Shown here: piece by piece, positions 17,953 to 27,200 of the stretch | Position numbering within the stretch: the stretch's first letter is position 1 | How the letters are laid out: each line of letters starts with the position of its first letter | From: Bacteroidota bacterium | GTDB taxonomy: Bacteria; Bacteroidota; Bacteroidia; Chitinophagales; LD1 | NCBI GenBank assembly: GCA_018267385.1 | Contig: JAFDYN010000003.1 | Coordinates: 116,644 to 180,643, forward strand | DNA: 64,000 nucleotides | Reading direction: 5' to 3' | Notes under the pieces: model-generated | Seen by the model: the letters and a program-made list of their open reading frames with translations, nothing else | Told to the model about the DNA's origin: nothing | The model's database searches: none | Translations under genes and position numbers: made by a program

Positions 17953-18138
17953 TCAGCTCTTTTTAGCCGGTCTGCCGCGCTTTTTGGCCGGAGCAGGCAG
18001 GATGCGTATCTGCTGCGATTCCTCCTGGTCTGCCAGTACTACTATACGCACATTTTTGTTTGGAAATAATGCCTTGATACTGTCTGCCAGAGAGCTGTCG
18101 AGGTCATTGGTGTTTGACGTAATGGTGATTGACTTCAT
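17953..18138 (-). CDS. Small hypothetical protein with basic AT-hook-like tail
   Basis: From the ATG at 18136-18138 this is a 61-residue protein beginning MKSITITSNTNDLDSSLADS. The middle is a predicted alpha/beta segment (SIKALFPNKNVRIVVLADQE), and the end is strongly basic (KKRGRPAKKS, containing the RGRP core of AT-hooks). The frame stays open upstream to 18171, through the terminator of tRNA-Glu, so the inner ATG is preferred. The function is unknown; minor-groove DNA binding by the tail is inference. Confidence 0.5.
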   Translation of the reverse strand: MKSITITSNTNDLDSSLADSIKALFPNKNVRIVVLADQEESQQIRILPAPAKKRGRPAKKS

Positions 18139-18154
18139 CTTAGTGTTTTGATGT

Positions 18155-18191
18155 ATAAATAAAAAAGCCAACCATAAAATTATGATTGGCT
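18155..18191 (-). terminator. Intrinsic terminator downstream of tRNA-Glu
   Basis: On the minus strand an 11- to 12-bp stem (AGCCAATCATAA with TTATGGTTGGCT, one T.G pair; 18166-18191) is followed by a run of Ts (18155-18165). It begins 6 bp after the 3' end of tRNA-Glu and separates it from the small basic protein gene. Confidence 0.85.
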
Positions 18192-18196
18192 CAAAG

Positions 18197-18268
18197 TACC
18201 GCGTAGGGGAATCGAACCCCTCTTACCTCCGTGAAAGGGAGGTGTCCTAACCGATAGACGAACGCGGC
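18197..18268 (-). tRNA. tRNA-Glu (anticodon TTC)
   Basis: The 72-nt minus-strand sequence folds as a cloverleaf. The acceptor 5' strand is GCCGCGT and its 3' partner ACGCGGT, followed by the discriminator A. The D arm is TCGTCTATCGGTTAGGAC. The anticodon stem-loop CCTCCCTTTCACGGAGG carries anticodon TTC, and the T arm is AGGGGTTCGATTCCCCT. CCA is not encoded. The first acceptor pair would be G1.U72 rather than a Watson-Crick pair. Confidence 0.95.
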
Positions 18269-18296
18269 AAACTTTCGTTTCCGTTGTAGCGGAGCG

Positions 18297-18304
18297 CAAA
18301 TGTA
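18297..18304 (-). promoter_or_regulatory. -7 promoter element (TACATTTG) for tRNA-Glu
   Basis: On the minus strand TACATTTG followed by C fits TAnnTTTGC and lies 28 bp before the mature 5' end of tRNA-Glu, leaving a short precursor leader. A -33 element is not obvious. Confidence 0.5.
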
Positions 18305-18376
18305 GAAATTTCTCCGGAATGCCATACATTTTTCTCCAAAAAAGTATTTTAGCCCTCTCAAAACTATCAACACGCA

Positions 18377-19597
18377 ATGGACATCAAGACTATCGACTCT
18401 CTCAACTTTGCCGGCCACAAGGCGCTCATCCGTGTAGACTTCAATGTACCCCTGGACAAGCAATACAATGTCACTGACGATAGCCGCATCCGCGCCGCAG
18501 TGCCTACCATCCAGAAGATACTGAAGGACGGCGGTGCTGTGATCCTGATGAGCCACCTGGGTCGCCCGCTGAAGAAGCTCAAAGAAGATGGTACGGTAGA
18601 CTATGCTAAGCACACACTGAAAAATGTCGTAGCCCGCACGTCTGAGCTGCTGGGCATAGAGGTGAAGTTTGCAGGCGACTGCATAGGAGAGGAGGCGTTT
18701 GCCCTGTCAGCTGCGCTGAAACCCGGCGAAGTGATCCTGCTGGAAAACCTCCGCTTTTATAATGAAGAAGAAAAGGGCGATGCAGGCTTTGCAGAGAAGC
18801 TCTCAAAACATGGTGATGTCTATGTGAATGATGCCTTTGGCACCGCGCACCGTGCGCACGCCTCTACTACTATCGTAGCGAATTATTACCCGGCAGACAA
18901 GAAGATGTTCGGCTACCTGATGGCGGCAGAGATCAAGAATGCCGATAAGGTGATCCTCAGCGCAGAGAAGCCTTTCACAGCTATCCTCGGCGGCGCGAAG
19001 GTATCTGACAAGATGCTCATCATAGAGAACCTGATCCCCAAGGCTGATAACATCATCATAGGTGGTGGTATGGCCTATACTTTTTTCAAGGCGCAAGGGG
19101 GTAAGATAGGCAGCTCCCTCGTAGAGGACGACCGCCTCGAAACCGCGAAAGAAGTGCTGGCCAAAGCTGCTGCGAAAGGCTGTAGAATCCTCCTTCCGGT
19201 AGACTCTATCGTAGCGGATAAGTTTGCCAACGATGCTGACAGCAAGGAAGCAGACAATGATAATATACCTGACGGCTGGATGGGCCTAGACATAGGAGAG
19301 AAAGCGATCGAGGAATTCACAGAGGTGATCAAAAACTCTAAGACCATCCTGTGGAATGGCCCGATGGGCGTGTTTGAGATGGAGAAATTCCAAAAGGGTA
19401 CCAAGGCGGTGGCAGAAGCCGTGGCTGCTGCTACGCAGGATGGCGCCTTCAGCCTCGTAGGTGGGGGCGACTCCGTAGCTGCGGTCAATCAGTTCGGTCT
19501 CGCTGACAAGGTGAGCTACGTCTCTACCGGAGGCGGTGCGCTGCTCGAGTACTTTGAGGGCAAAGAGCTGCCGGGCATCAAGGCTATCAGGGGCTAA
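18377..19597 (+). CDS. pgk: Phosphoglycerate kinase
   Basis: This 406-residue protein has the usual length for a bacterial Pgk. It shows the N-terminal substrate-binding signature [32 protein letters not shown], the hinge and nucleotide region [10 protein letters not shown], and the C-terminal [13 protein letters not shown]. It transfers phosphate from 1,3-bisphosphoglycerate to ADP in cytoplasmic glycolysis. It stands divergent from tRNA-Glu and 83 bp before pabB on the same strand. Confidence 0.98.
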   Translation: MDIKTIDSLNFAGHKALIRVDFNVPLDKQYNVTDDSRIRAAVPTIQKILKDGGAVILMSHLGRPLKKLKEDGTVDYAKHTLKNVVARTSELLGIEVKFAGDCIGEEAFALSAALKPGEVILLENLRFYNEEEKGDAGFAEKLSKHGDVYVNDAFGTAHRAHASTTIVANYYPADKKMFGYLMAAEIKNADKVILSAEKPFTAILGGAKVSDKMLIIENLIPKADNIIIGGGMAYTFFKAQGGKIGSSLVEDDRLETAKEVLAKAAAKGCRILLPVDSIVADKFANDADSKEADNDNIPDGWMGLDIGEKAIEEFTEVIKNSKTILWNGPMGVFEMEKFQKGTKAVAEAVAAATQDGAFSLVGGGDSVAAVNQFGLADKVSYVSTGGGALLEYFEGKELPGIKAIRG

Positions 19598-19680
19598 AGA
19601 GGTTGTCAGTTGCCGGGTGGCAGCTGGCCGGAAATACATTTTCTCAGGTGGCAGATACTACTACATTCCCCGTCGCAGAT

Positions 19681-20964
19681 ATGGCTCTTTTCAAGAGAAA
19701 TGCCTTACGGTGGGCAGCGCAATTTCAGACGGTTTGCCTGCTCGATAGCTGCGACTATCAGCTCGATAGATATTCGTCTCTGGAATGGATACTCGCCGTA
19801 GATGCCTGGGATTTCTGCTCAGACCGTACGGGTAGTTTCGATGCACTAAAAAGGTTTGCGAACAATAGCAAGGAGAAGGTCTTCGGCTTCCTCTCCTATG
19901 AGCTAAAAGACCAGACTGAGCACCTGACCAGCAGCAATGCTGACGGTATGCACTGGCCGCTCATGTATTTTTTCAAACCACGCTACATCATCGAGTGCCG
20001 TGCCGGCCGGGTCACCATCAACCGCAACTATCCCGAGGCATTCGACTTGTATGAAAGGATCATGACCACAGACCACGGACCACAGACCACGGCAGTGCAT
20101 TCCCCGTCGTCCGTCGTTCGTCGTCCGTTGTCCCTCGTTCCCCGCACCCCCAAAGAAAAATACCTCACCAATGTCTCCTGCATCAAAGGCCAGATCGTAG
20201 CCGGAGATTTCTACGAGATGAACTACTGCTGTGAATTTTATGCAGAGCAGACTGCTATTGATCCGCTGTCAGTATTTGAGAAACTGAATACCGCCGCACG
20301 CGCACCCTTTAGTTCTTTCTTCAAGCTAGGCGGCAAATACATGCTCTGCTCCAGCCCCGAGCGCTTCCTGAAAAAACAAGGCAACAAGATCATCTCACAG
20401 CCTATCAAAGGCACCACTCGCAAAGGCACTACTGCGGAAGAAGACCAACAACTAAAAGATGCACTGCTAAACAGCATCAAAGAGCGCGCAGAAAACGTCA
20501 TGATAGTAGACCTCGTGCGCAATGACCTCGCACATACCGCTGAGAAAGGCTCGGTAAAAGTAGAGGAGCTATTTGGCATTTATGAGTTCGCCACCGTGCA
20601 CCAGATGATATCGACCGTCACCGCCACAGTAGGAGTGGAGGTGCATCCTGTAGACATCATCCGCCACGCCTTTCCCATGGGCAGTATGACCGGCGCACCC
20701 AAGGTAGAGGTGATGAAAAACATTGAGTCCTACGAAGACCAGCGCCGCGGTTTATACTCCGGTGCTGCCGGTTATTTCACCCCAGACGGTGACTTTGACC
20801 TGAATGTCGTGATCCGCTCCATTTTCTATGACGCTGCTACGCACTATCTCTCTGTACAAGTAGGCGGAGCTATCACCTATGATGCCGACCCACAGGCAGA
20901 GTATGAGGAGATGCTGCTCAAGGCGAAAGGACTATTGACTGCGCTGGATGCGGAGATAGCTTGA
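19681..20964 (+). CDS. pabB: Aminodeoxychorismate synthase component I (chorismate-binding enzyme) with repeat-derived insert
   Basis: From the ATG at 19681 (MALFKRNALRWAAQF) the protein has 427 residues. The chorismate-binding C-terminal domain is complete: CIKGQIVAGDFYEMNY, SPERFLKK, QPIKGTTRKG (the PIKGT Lys marks the PabB rather than TrpE type), MIVDLVRNDLAH, GSMTGAPKVEVM and YSGAAGYF. With PabA it makes 4-amino-4-deoxychorismate for folate; pabA is not in the window. The frame opens upstream at 19603, but that stretch is not conserved-looking. About 26 residues near 129-154 (TTDHGPQTTAVHSPSSVVRR...) are encoded by a palindromic repeat and sit in the linker between the N-terminal part and the catalytic domain. 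Confidence 0.9.
   Translation: MALFKRNALRWAAQFQTVCLLDSCDYQLDRYSSLEWILAVDAWDFCSDRTGSFDALKRFANNSKEKVFGFLSYELKDQTEHLTSSNADGMHWPLMYFFKPRYIIECRAGRVTINRNYPEAFDLYERIMTTDHGPQTTAVHSPSSVVRRPLSLVPRTPKEKYLTNVSCIKGQIVAGDFYEMNYCCEFYAEQTAIDPLSVFEKLNTAARAPFSSFFKLGGKYMLCSSPERFLKKQGNKIISQPIKGTTRKGTTAEEDQQLKDALLNSIKERAENVMIVDLVRNDLAHTAEKGSVKVEELFGIYEFATVHQMISTVTATVGVEVHPVDIIRHAFPMGSMTGAPKVEVMKNIESYEDQRRGLYSGAAGYFTPDGDFDLNVVIRSIFYDAATHYLSVQVGGAITYDADPQAEYEEMLLKAKGLLTALDAEIA
20064..20137. repeat. GACCACGG-type palindromic repeat inserted in frame in pabB
   Basis: The left half (20064-20092) is two near-identical units of GACCACAGACCACGG. The right half (about 20104-20137) is built from CGTCGTCCGT-like units, approximately the reverse complement of the same theme. 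The whole block keeps the pabB frame open. A related block lies at 50797-50830 inside another gene. Confidence 0.75.
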
Positions 20965-20966
20965 CA

Positions 20967-22241
20967 CTACTCCGCCACCAGCAGGTAGTAATTTTTCTTT
21001 CCCTTCTGCGCGATCAGATATTTACCGTTGAGAAGGTCGTGGGATGTCACCTTGGATTCCAGCGTCACCTTTGCCTTGTTGATGCTCACTGCATTTTCTT
21101 GCAGGCTGCGGCGGGCTTCTCCTTTTGATGGGAAAACCTTTGCTGATTCTGATAGCAGGGTCAGGACATCCGCGCCTTCAGCTAGCTGGGCTTTTGCGAC
21201 AGCGAATGTAGGTACACCTTCAAATACATCCAGTATATCCTGCTCGCTCAGCGATTTTAGCGCATCAGTGGTAGAGTTGCCAAAAAGTATCTCTGATGCC
21301 CCGATTGCTTTTTTGAGATCCTCCTCAGAGTGTACACGGATGGTGATATCGTCTGCCAATGCCTTTTGCAGTTTCCGCAGGTGTGGCTCGGCTTTGTGCG
21401 CTTCTTCTATGCTTTCTATCTCTTCCTTATTCTTCAGGGTGAAGATGCGGATATAGTTCGCCGCGTCCTCATCAGACGCATTGAGCCAAAACTGATAGAA
21501 CTTATATGGAGAGGTCTTAGCAGGGTCTAGCCAGATATTGCCGCTCGCAGTTTTACCAAACTTGGTGCCGTCCGCCTTGCGGATCAGCTTTGTAGTGAGT
21601 GCGTAGGCTTCACCACCATCCTTGCGGCGGATCAGCTCGGTGCCAGTCACTATATTGCCCCACTGGTCGGAGCCGCCTAGCTGCAGCATCACACCGTGGT
21701 TCTTCCACAGATAGTAGAAGTCATAGCCCTGCACCAGCTGGTAGGTAAACTCAGTAAACGACATACCGTTCTCCAGCCTGTTTTGCACTGAGTCCTTAGC
21801 CATCATATAGTTCACTGTGATATGCTTGCCCACGTCGCGGATGAAGTCGAGGAAAGTGAAATTCTTAAACCAGTCATAGTTATTGACCAGCTCGGCAGCA
21901 TTCTCCCCTTCACCAAAGTTGAGAAACTTCTCCAGCTGCTTCTTCTGGCAGGCTATATTGTGGTTCAGTACTTCTTCATTGAGCAGGTTGCGCTCTTCAT
22001 TCTTGCCTGACGGGTCTCCCACCATACCTGTGGCGCCGCCTATCAGTGCGATAGGCTTATGGCCGGCTTTCTGCAGGTGCAGCAGGTTCATGATCTGCAC
22101 CAGGTTGCCCACGCCGAGGCTGTCTGCAGTGGGGTCAAAGCCGATATACCCCTTCACCATCCCCTTGTTCAGCAGTTCCTCCGTGCCGGGCATAATGTCC
22201 TGCAGCATACCCCTCCATTTCAGTTCATCTACGAATCCCAT
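20967..22241 (-). CDS. tyrS: Tyrosyl-tRNA synthetase with degenerate HIGH signature
   Basis: From the ATG at 22239-22241 ([20 protein letters not shown]) the protein has 424 residues, the usual length. It has the Rossmann catalytic domain ([45 protein letters not shown]), a KMSKS-type loop [11 protein letters not shown], and a C-terminal S4 RNA-binding domain ([18 protein letters not shown]). It charges tRNA-Tyr. The HIGH motif expected after DPTADSL reads GVGN (residues 43-46), so the first His is Gly. The frame is open upstream to 22325, but that extension is not family-like. Confidence 0.95.
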   Translation of the reverse strand: MGFVDELKWRGMLQDIMPGTEELLNKGMVKGYIGFDPTADSLGVGNLVQIMNLLHLQKAGHKPIALIGGATGMVGDPSGKNEERNLLNEEVLNHNIACQKKQLEKFLNFGEGENAAELVNNYDWFKNFTFLDFIRDVGKHITVNYMMAKDSVQNRLENGMSFTEFTYQLVQGYDFYYLWKNHGVMLQLGGSDQWGNIVTGTELIRRKDGGEAYALTTKLIRKADGTKFGKTASGNIWLDPAKTSPYKFYQFWLNASDEDAANYIRIFTLKNKEEIESIEEAHKAEPHLRKLQKALADDITIRVHSEEDLKKAIGASEILFGNSTTDALKSLSEQDILDVFEGVPTFAVAKAQLAEGADVLTLLSESAKVFPSKGEARRSLQENAVSINKAKVTLESKVTSHDLLNGKYLIAQKGKKNYYLLVAE

Positions 22242-22424
22242 TTTTCTATTATTCCGTTTATTAGTTATCAGTTTGTTACAAATAGTCTTTTGTAATCTAA
22301 AAGCAGGGCTACGCCCACACGCCATCTATGTATGCTAAATCATGCACTGTAAAGATCCGGTGGAGATGTCCCTGAGGCTATTGCAGGGCTAAAATATACT
22401 TTCGTTTTGAAATAGTTATACGCT

Positions 22425-23084
22425 ATGCACTTTCTTTCTCACTACTATGTAGACCGGCACGATGCCGATCCCTACCAGATAGTGGGGGCGCTTTTGCCCG
22501 ATATATCGCCAGGTTTCACCCGAACATATAACGCAGTCATCCGTAAAAATGACTGGACCATGGAGCAAGAACCTGCCCGTATTCACACCGGGGTGCTCAG
22601 GCACTATGACGTAGACAGGCAGTTTCACGGGTCGGAGGTTTTTCAGGAGGCTTCAGCCCGTGCTCTGACGGCACTGATAGGTAGCGGGCTGGACCGGGAC
22701 AGGTACCGGCTTTCATTTGTGGCGCATATAGCTGTAGAGCTGCTGCTGGACAGGCTGCTGATCTCCACAGACGCTGGTCTTGTAAATGTGTATTACAGTT
22801 TGCTGGAGTCAGTAGAAAGAGATAAATTGGGCGTATATTTAAACTATATCATGCCTGACACTCAGGTCACAAGGACCCTGCTGGCGTTTGATAGGTTTAG
22901 GGAGATCAGGTTCCTGCAGTACTTTGACCATACAGATGGCGCTGCTGAGGGCCTGGTGCGGACCACGAAACGAGCTATAGGTGTGGATTTCACAGAGGCA
23001 GACCGGGTAAAATTACTCGGCGCGCTCCACAATATCGAAGGTGAAATGCGTTATAGCTGGCATAAACTACTGGAAGTAAAATAA
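22425..23084 (+). CDS. Hypothetical protein, distantly ACP-phosphodiesterase (AcpH)-like
   Basis: This 219-residue cytoplasmic protein starts MHFLSHYYVD and shows spaced His/Asp motifs: GALLPDISPG, then IHTGVLRHYDVDRQFHGSEVF, then LSFVAHIAVELLLDRLLI. The order resembles AcpH/DUF479 proteins, which are HD-like metallohydrolases removing phosphopantetheine from acyl carrier protein. The match is weak, and a different HD-type hydrolase is possible. Its TAA overlaps a possible ATG of the next frame, so it may be cotranscribed with the PorV-like gene. Confidence 0.6.
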   Translation: MHFLSHYYVDRHDADPYQIVGALLPDISPGFTRTYNAVIRKNDWTMEQEPARIHTGVLRHYDVDRQFHGSEVFQEASARALTALIGSGLDRDRYRLSFVAHIAVELLLDRLLISTDAGLVNVYYSLLESVERDKLGVYLNYIMPDTQVTRTLLAFDRFREIRFLQYFDHTDGAAEGLVRTTKRAIGVDFTEADRVKLLGALHNIEGEMRYSWHKLLEVK

Positions 23085-23110
23085 TGAAGAATAGGACCAC
23101 GAAACCCTGT

Positions 23111-24232
23111 ATGAGAAAAATAGTACTTGCCTTACTCTTAGTGACCACCATCTCGCAGGCCTTTGCGCAGGGCGAGATCAGGAAGTATACCAATGACTTC
23201 CTCAATATCGGTGTAGGTGCCCGCGGCCTCGGCATGGGTAATGCGCAGGCAGCCTCTACCGAGGATGTCTACTCCGGCTACTACAATCCCGCCGGCCTCG
23301 CCAATATCCCCAATAGCTTTCAGGTAGGCCTGATGCACTCTGAGTATTTTGCCGGTATAGCGAAGTATGACTACGGTTCTTTCGCCGTACCTTTCAATGA
23401 TCACAAGCGTGTACTCGGCTTTTCCTTCTTCCGCTTTGGCGTGGATGATATCCCCAATACGCTCTTCCTCTACGGGCCTGACGGCACACCTGACTATAGC
23501 AAGATCACTTCCTTCTCTACAGCAGACTATGCTTTCATGCTGCACTACGCGCAGAAATTTGACAAGATACCGGGCCTGACTGCAGGTGGTACAGCCAAGG
23601 TGATCTACCGCTCACTCGGGCCTTTTGGCCACGGTACGGGCTTTGGCATAGACCTCGGCCTGCAGTACCGCCACAAGGGCTGGAGGGCCGGTGTGATGCT
23701 GCGCGATATCACTACCACATTTGATGCCTGGCAGTTTACGCTCACAGACGCGCAGAAGCAGGTGCTCCTGCAGGACTCAAACGAGATACCTAAAAACTCC
23801 ATAGAGTATGCCGCGCCTACCATCAATATAGCCGGTGCCTATGAGGTCAATATCAAAGACAAGTTTTTCATCCTGCCGGAGGTAGACCTCATACTGACCA
23901 CAGATGGCCGCCGCAATGTGCTCCTGCCCGGCAAGCCTATCAGCCTCGATCTGGCCGCCGGCCTGGAGATGAACTATGCCCGCATAGGCTATATCCGCGT
24001 GGGCGTCTCAAACATACAGCGCTACTACGCAGAGAATGGCAAGCATAACTACAGCGTATCTCCGAGCATCGGTGCCGGTGTACGTATCAAGGTGATAGCC
24101 ATAGACTACACCCTGACCAACCTGACCGCCATACAGGGTAGCTCTCAGAATAACGGACTCTACTCGCATGTGATATCACTGCGACTGGACATCAATATCA
24201 AAAAGAAAACGCCGGAAGTGACCGTGCAATAA
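23111..24232 (+). CDS. PorV/PorQ-family outer-membrane protein (type IX secretion)
   Basis: From the ATG at 23111 the protein has 373 residues with a signal peptide (MRKIVLALLLVTTISQAFAQ). The conserved start of PorV/PorQ proteins follows directly: NDFLNIGVGARGLGMGNAQ, then EDVYSGYYNPAGLANIPN. The rest is a FadL-like barrel. PorV shuttles cargo from the type IX translocon to the PorU sortase at the outer membrane. An alternative start at 23084 would only lengthen the N-terminus before the signal. It lies 9 bp upstream of a PorU-type sortase, which supports the role. Confidence 0.85.
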   Translation: MRKIVLALLLVTTISQAFAQGEIRKYTNDFLNIGVGARGLGMGNAQAASTEDVYSGYYNPAGLANIPNSFQVGLMHSEYFAGIAKYDYGSFAVPFNDHKRVLGFSFFRFGVDDIPNTLFLYGPDGTPDYSKITSFSTADYAFMLHYAQKFDKIPGLTAGGTAKVIYRSLGPFGHGTGFGIDLGLQYRHKGWRAGVMLRDITTTFDAWQFTLTDAQKQVLLQDSNEIPKNSIEYAAPTINIAGAYEVNIKDKFFILPEVDLILTTDGRRNVLLPGKPISLDLAAGLEMNYARIGYIRVGVSNIQRYYAENGKHNYSVSPSIGAGVRIKVIAIDYTLTNLTAIQGSSQNNGLYSHVISLRLDINIKKKTPEVTVQ

Positions 24233-24241
24233 GCATAGCCT

Positions 24242-27200
24242 ATGCGCAAACTTTACATCACCATACTAAGCCTCAGCCTCTGTCTCATAGCCCGTGCACA
24301 GCACGTAGGGCTCTATGGCAATGAGTGGATAGACTATACGCCAGGCCATATGTACTACAAGGTAAAGGTACGGGCAGACGGCATCTACCGCATACCATAC
24401 ACCACGCTGAATAATAATGTGCAGGGCCTCAGCAGTATCAGCCCGGCTGACCTCGCCCTCTATCACAATGGTGCCCAGGTACCTATCTACATCGCTACCA
24501 ATGGCAGCGGCGCGCTGGATAGTACGAGCTATATCGAGTTTTATGGCAAGAGGAACTATGGCGACGTAGACTCAAATCTCTATGCCCCGGGTATACAGGA
24601 CCACACGATGTACAGCCTCTTCTCTGATACAGCTATCTACTACCTCACGACCAGGACGGGCGGGGGCAACAGACGCTTCCAGTTTGTCAATAACGATACG
24701 GCATCTATTCCCTCTCTGACAGAGGAGCAGTACTTCATCCATCCGTTTTATTGGTATTACGGCCCTACGTCTACAGCGCCGGGCTCTGGTGCCAAGTTTG
24801 CAGTAGGGACCCTCTTTGGCGCGCCGGACTACCTCTACAAATCTACCTATGACCAGGATGAGGCCTGGGGCGGCGGCTGGGTCAATACCAGCAACTCTCC
24901 TCAGAACCTGCCGGTAGCCTTGCCGGCGATCTATACTGCCGGACCGCCTGCTATCGTCACCGGCAACCTCTTCACACGATCCTACGAGAATCACTGCTTT
25001 ACCATCAAGTGGATAGCAAACTCTGTGACCACCACGATCAATTCTTTTACTTTTGATAACACCGGCGGCGGGTTTAGCCATCATGGTTTCAGGGATACAC
25101 TGCCACTCAGTATGCTCGCCGCTAGCAATACAGTCCCATTTCAGGAGCTCTGTGGCGTTAGTTCACAGCAAAACCTTCTGATCAACTTCTTTGTCTACTA
25201 TCCGCGCAGGTACGACTTTGGCGGTGTCAACCAGTTTTACTGGCGCATGGCTGACGGTATCGGGCAGCGCTACTTTCGGGTGAGCAATGTCACGACCACT
25301 GCCACACAGCCTTTGCTCTATGATATTACTAATGGGTATATCATCCGCAGCACTGATGCACCTGCCGTCCTGCCCAAGAAATTTGTCCTGCCTGCGGCAG
25401 GCGGAGAGCGTGAGCTGTTCTTCCGCACAGATGCCGCTACTACCTACACTACCATATCACGTATGGATACGATCACTTTTCAGGACTACAGGCAGTTGCA
25501 GAGTTCTTTTGTGATCATCACTCATACATCACTCAGGCACGATAGCTCAGGTGTAGACAGGGTAGAGGACTACCGTAGCTACCGCAGCACCAAGTACACC
25601 ACGGAGATATATGACATAGACCAGATCATCAATCAGTTTGGCTATGGCGTGCAAAAGACGCCCCTGGCCACGCGCAATTTCATAGAGTATGCAGTAGACA
25701 GGTGGTCTCGCAAGCCTCAGTTTGTATTTCTGATAGGCAAGGGGCGCGAGTATGATGATGTGCGGAGCATAGCCTATGCCTATGATCATGACCTGATCAC
25801 TCCTTTTGGCTCCGGTCCATCAGATATCCTGCTCACCTGCCGCAGGGGGAGCAATCATCCCCTCGTGGCCATAGGCCGCCTGGCAGCTACGCAGCCATCA
25901 GATGTGACACACTATCTGGACAAGGTGCGCCAATATGAATCAGTGCAGGCGCAGGCCGGAGACCCCTACCAGACCAAGGCACAAAAGCTATGGATGAAGC
26001 ATAATATGCATTTCTCCGGAGGCTCTGATATATATGAGCAGCAGGCATTTGCCTCCTATCTGGGCGAATATGCCAATATAGCCGCCGATACCCTCTGGGG
26101 CGCACGCACGCAGACCATCTACAAGACCAACTCACAGCCTATAGACAACTCATCTGCGGATATCATCCGGGCCAGTATAGATAGCGGAGTATCGCTCATG
26201 ACCTTCTTTGGCCACGCTGCAGGGACAGCCTTTGACATCAGCGTAGACAATCCGGTCAACTGGACCAACTATGACAAGATGCCGATCATCTACTCCAATG
26301 GCTGCCAGTCAGGAGATATCTCTGATATATCATACACAGGTACCACCAGCTATATACCTACCTTCAGCCAGTCGTCAGTACTCACACCTGGCAAGTGTGC
26401 AGTAGCTTTCACCGCTACAGCCAAGACCTCGACCTCGCTGGAGCTGGATGAGTACGGCACCTATGTGTATCAGTACCTCTGCCGCAACGGCTACACCATG
26501 CCGTGGGGCCAGGCGCTACGCTACGCGCAGGACTCGATAGATATCAACTATGGCGGCGAGGACCTCGCGCTGCTCGTAGCCTATGAGATGACGCTGCATG
26601 GAGACCCTGCCCTGACACTCAATCAGTATCCCAAGCCCGACTACGAGATAGACCAGAACTCACTCTACTTTGACCCGCCGGTGGTCAATGCCAACGTAGA
26701 TACTTTTGAGGCTAAAGTGATCGTAGCCAACCTCGGCAAGGCGATCAAAGACTCTATACAGATCAGGCTGACCCGCACCTATCCTACACCGTCGAGGCCG
26801 CTGCCGGATACCACATTGGTATATACCTGGAAGGTCAAGGCGCCATACTACATGGATACGTTCAGTGTCAAGATCGCGACCTTTCCCACGCTCACTACCG
26901 GCTACGGCCAAAACACTTTTACCGTCTATGTAGAAAGCGAACATCGCATAGACGAGATGTCTGAGACCAATAATGGCGATAACCTCAACTTTAGTTTTGC
27001 CATACAGTCGGATGATATCATACCGGTCTATCCGTATGAGTTTGCTATCGTGCCCGATCAGCATGTCACGCTGAAGGCCTCTACCGTAGACCCCTTTGCC
27101 GCACCGCGCAACTATAAGATACAGATAGACACAGCAGAGACCTTCCGCCATCCTATCGCACAGGCCAATATCTACCAGGGCGGTGGCGTGCTGCACTGGG

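Noticed and set aside
20064..20137. Possible CRISPR-like array from the GACCACGG units
   Set aside because: Units are directly adjacent without unique spacers of constant size, lie inside a coding frame, and there are no cas genes.
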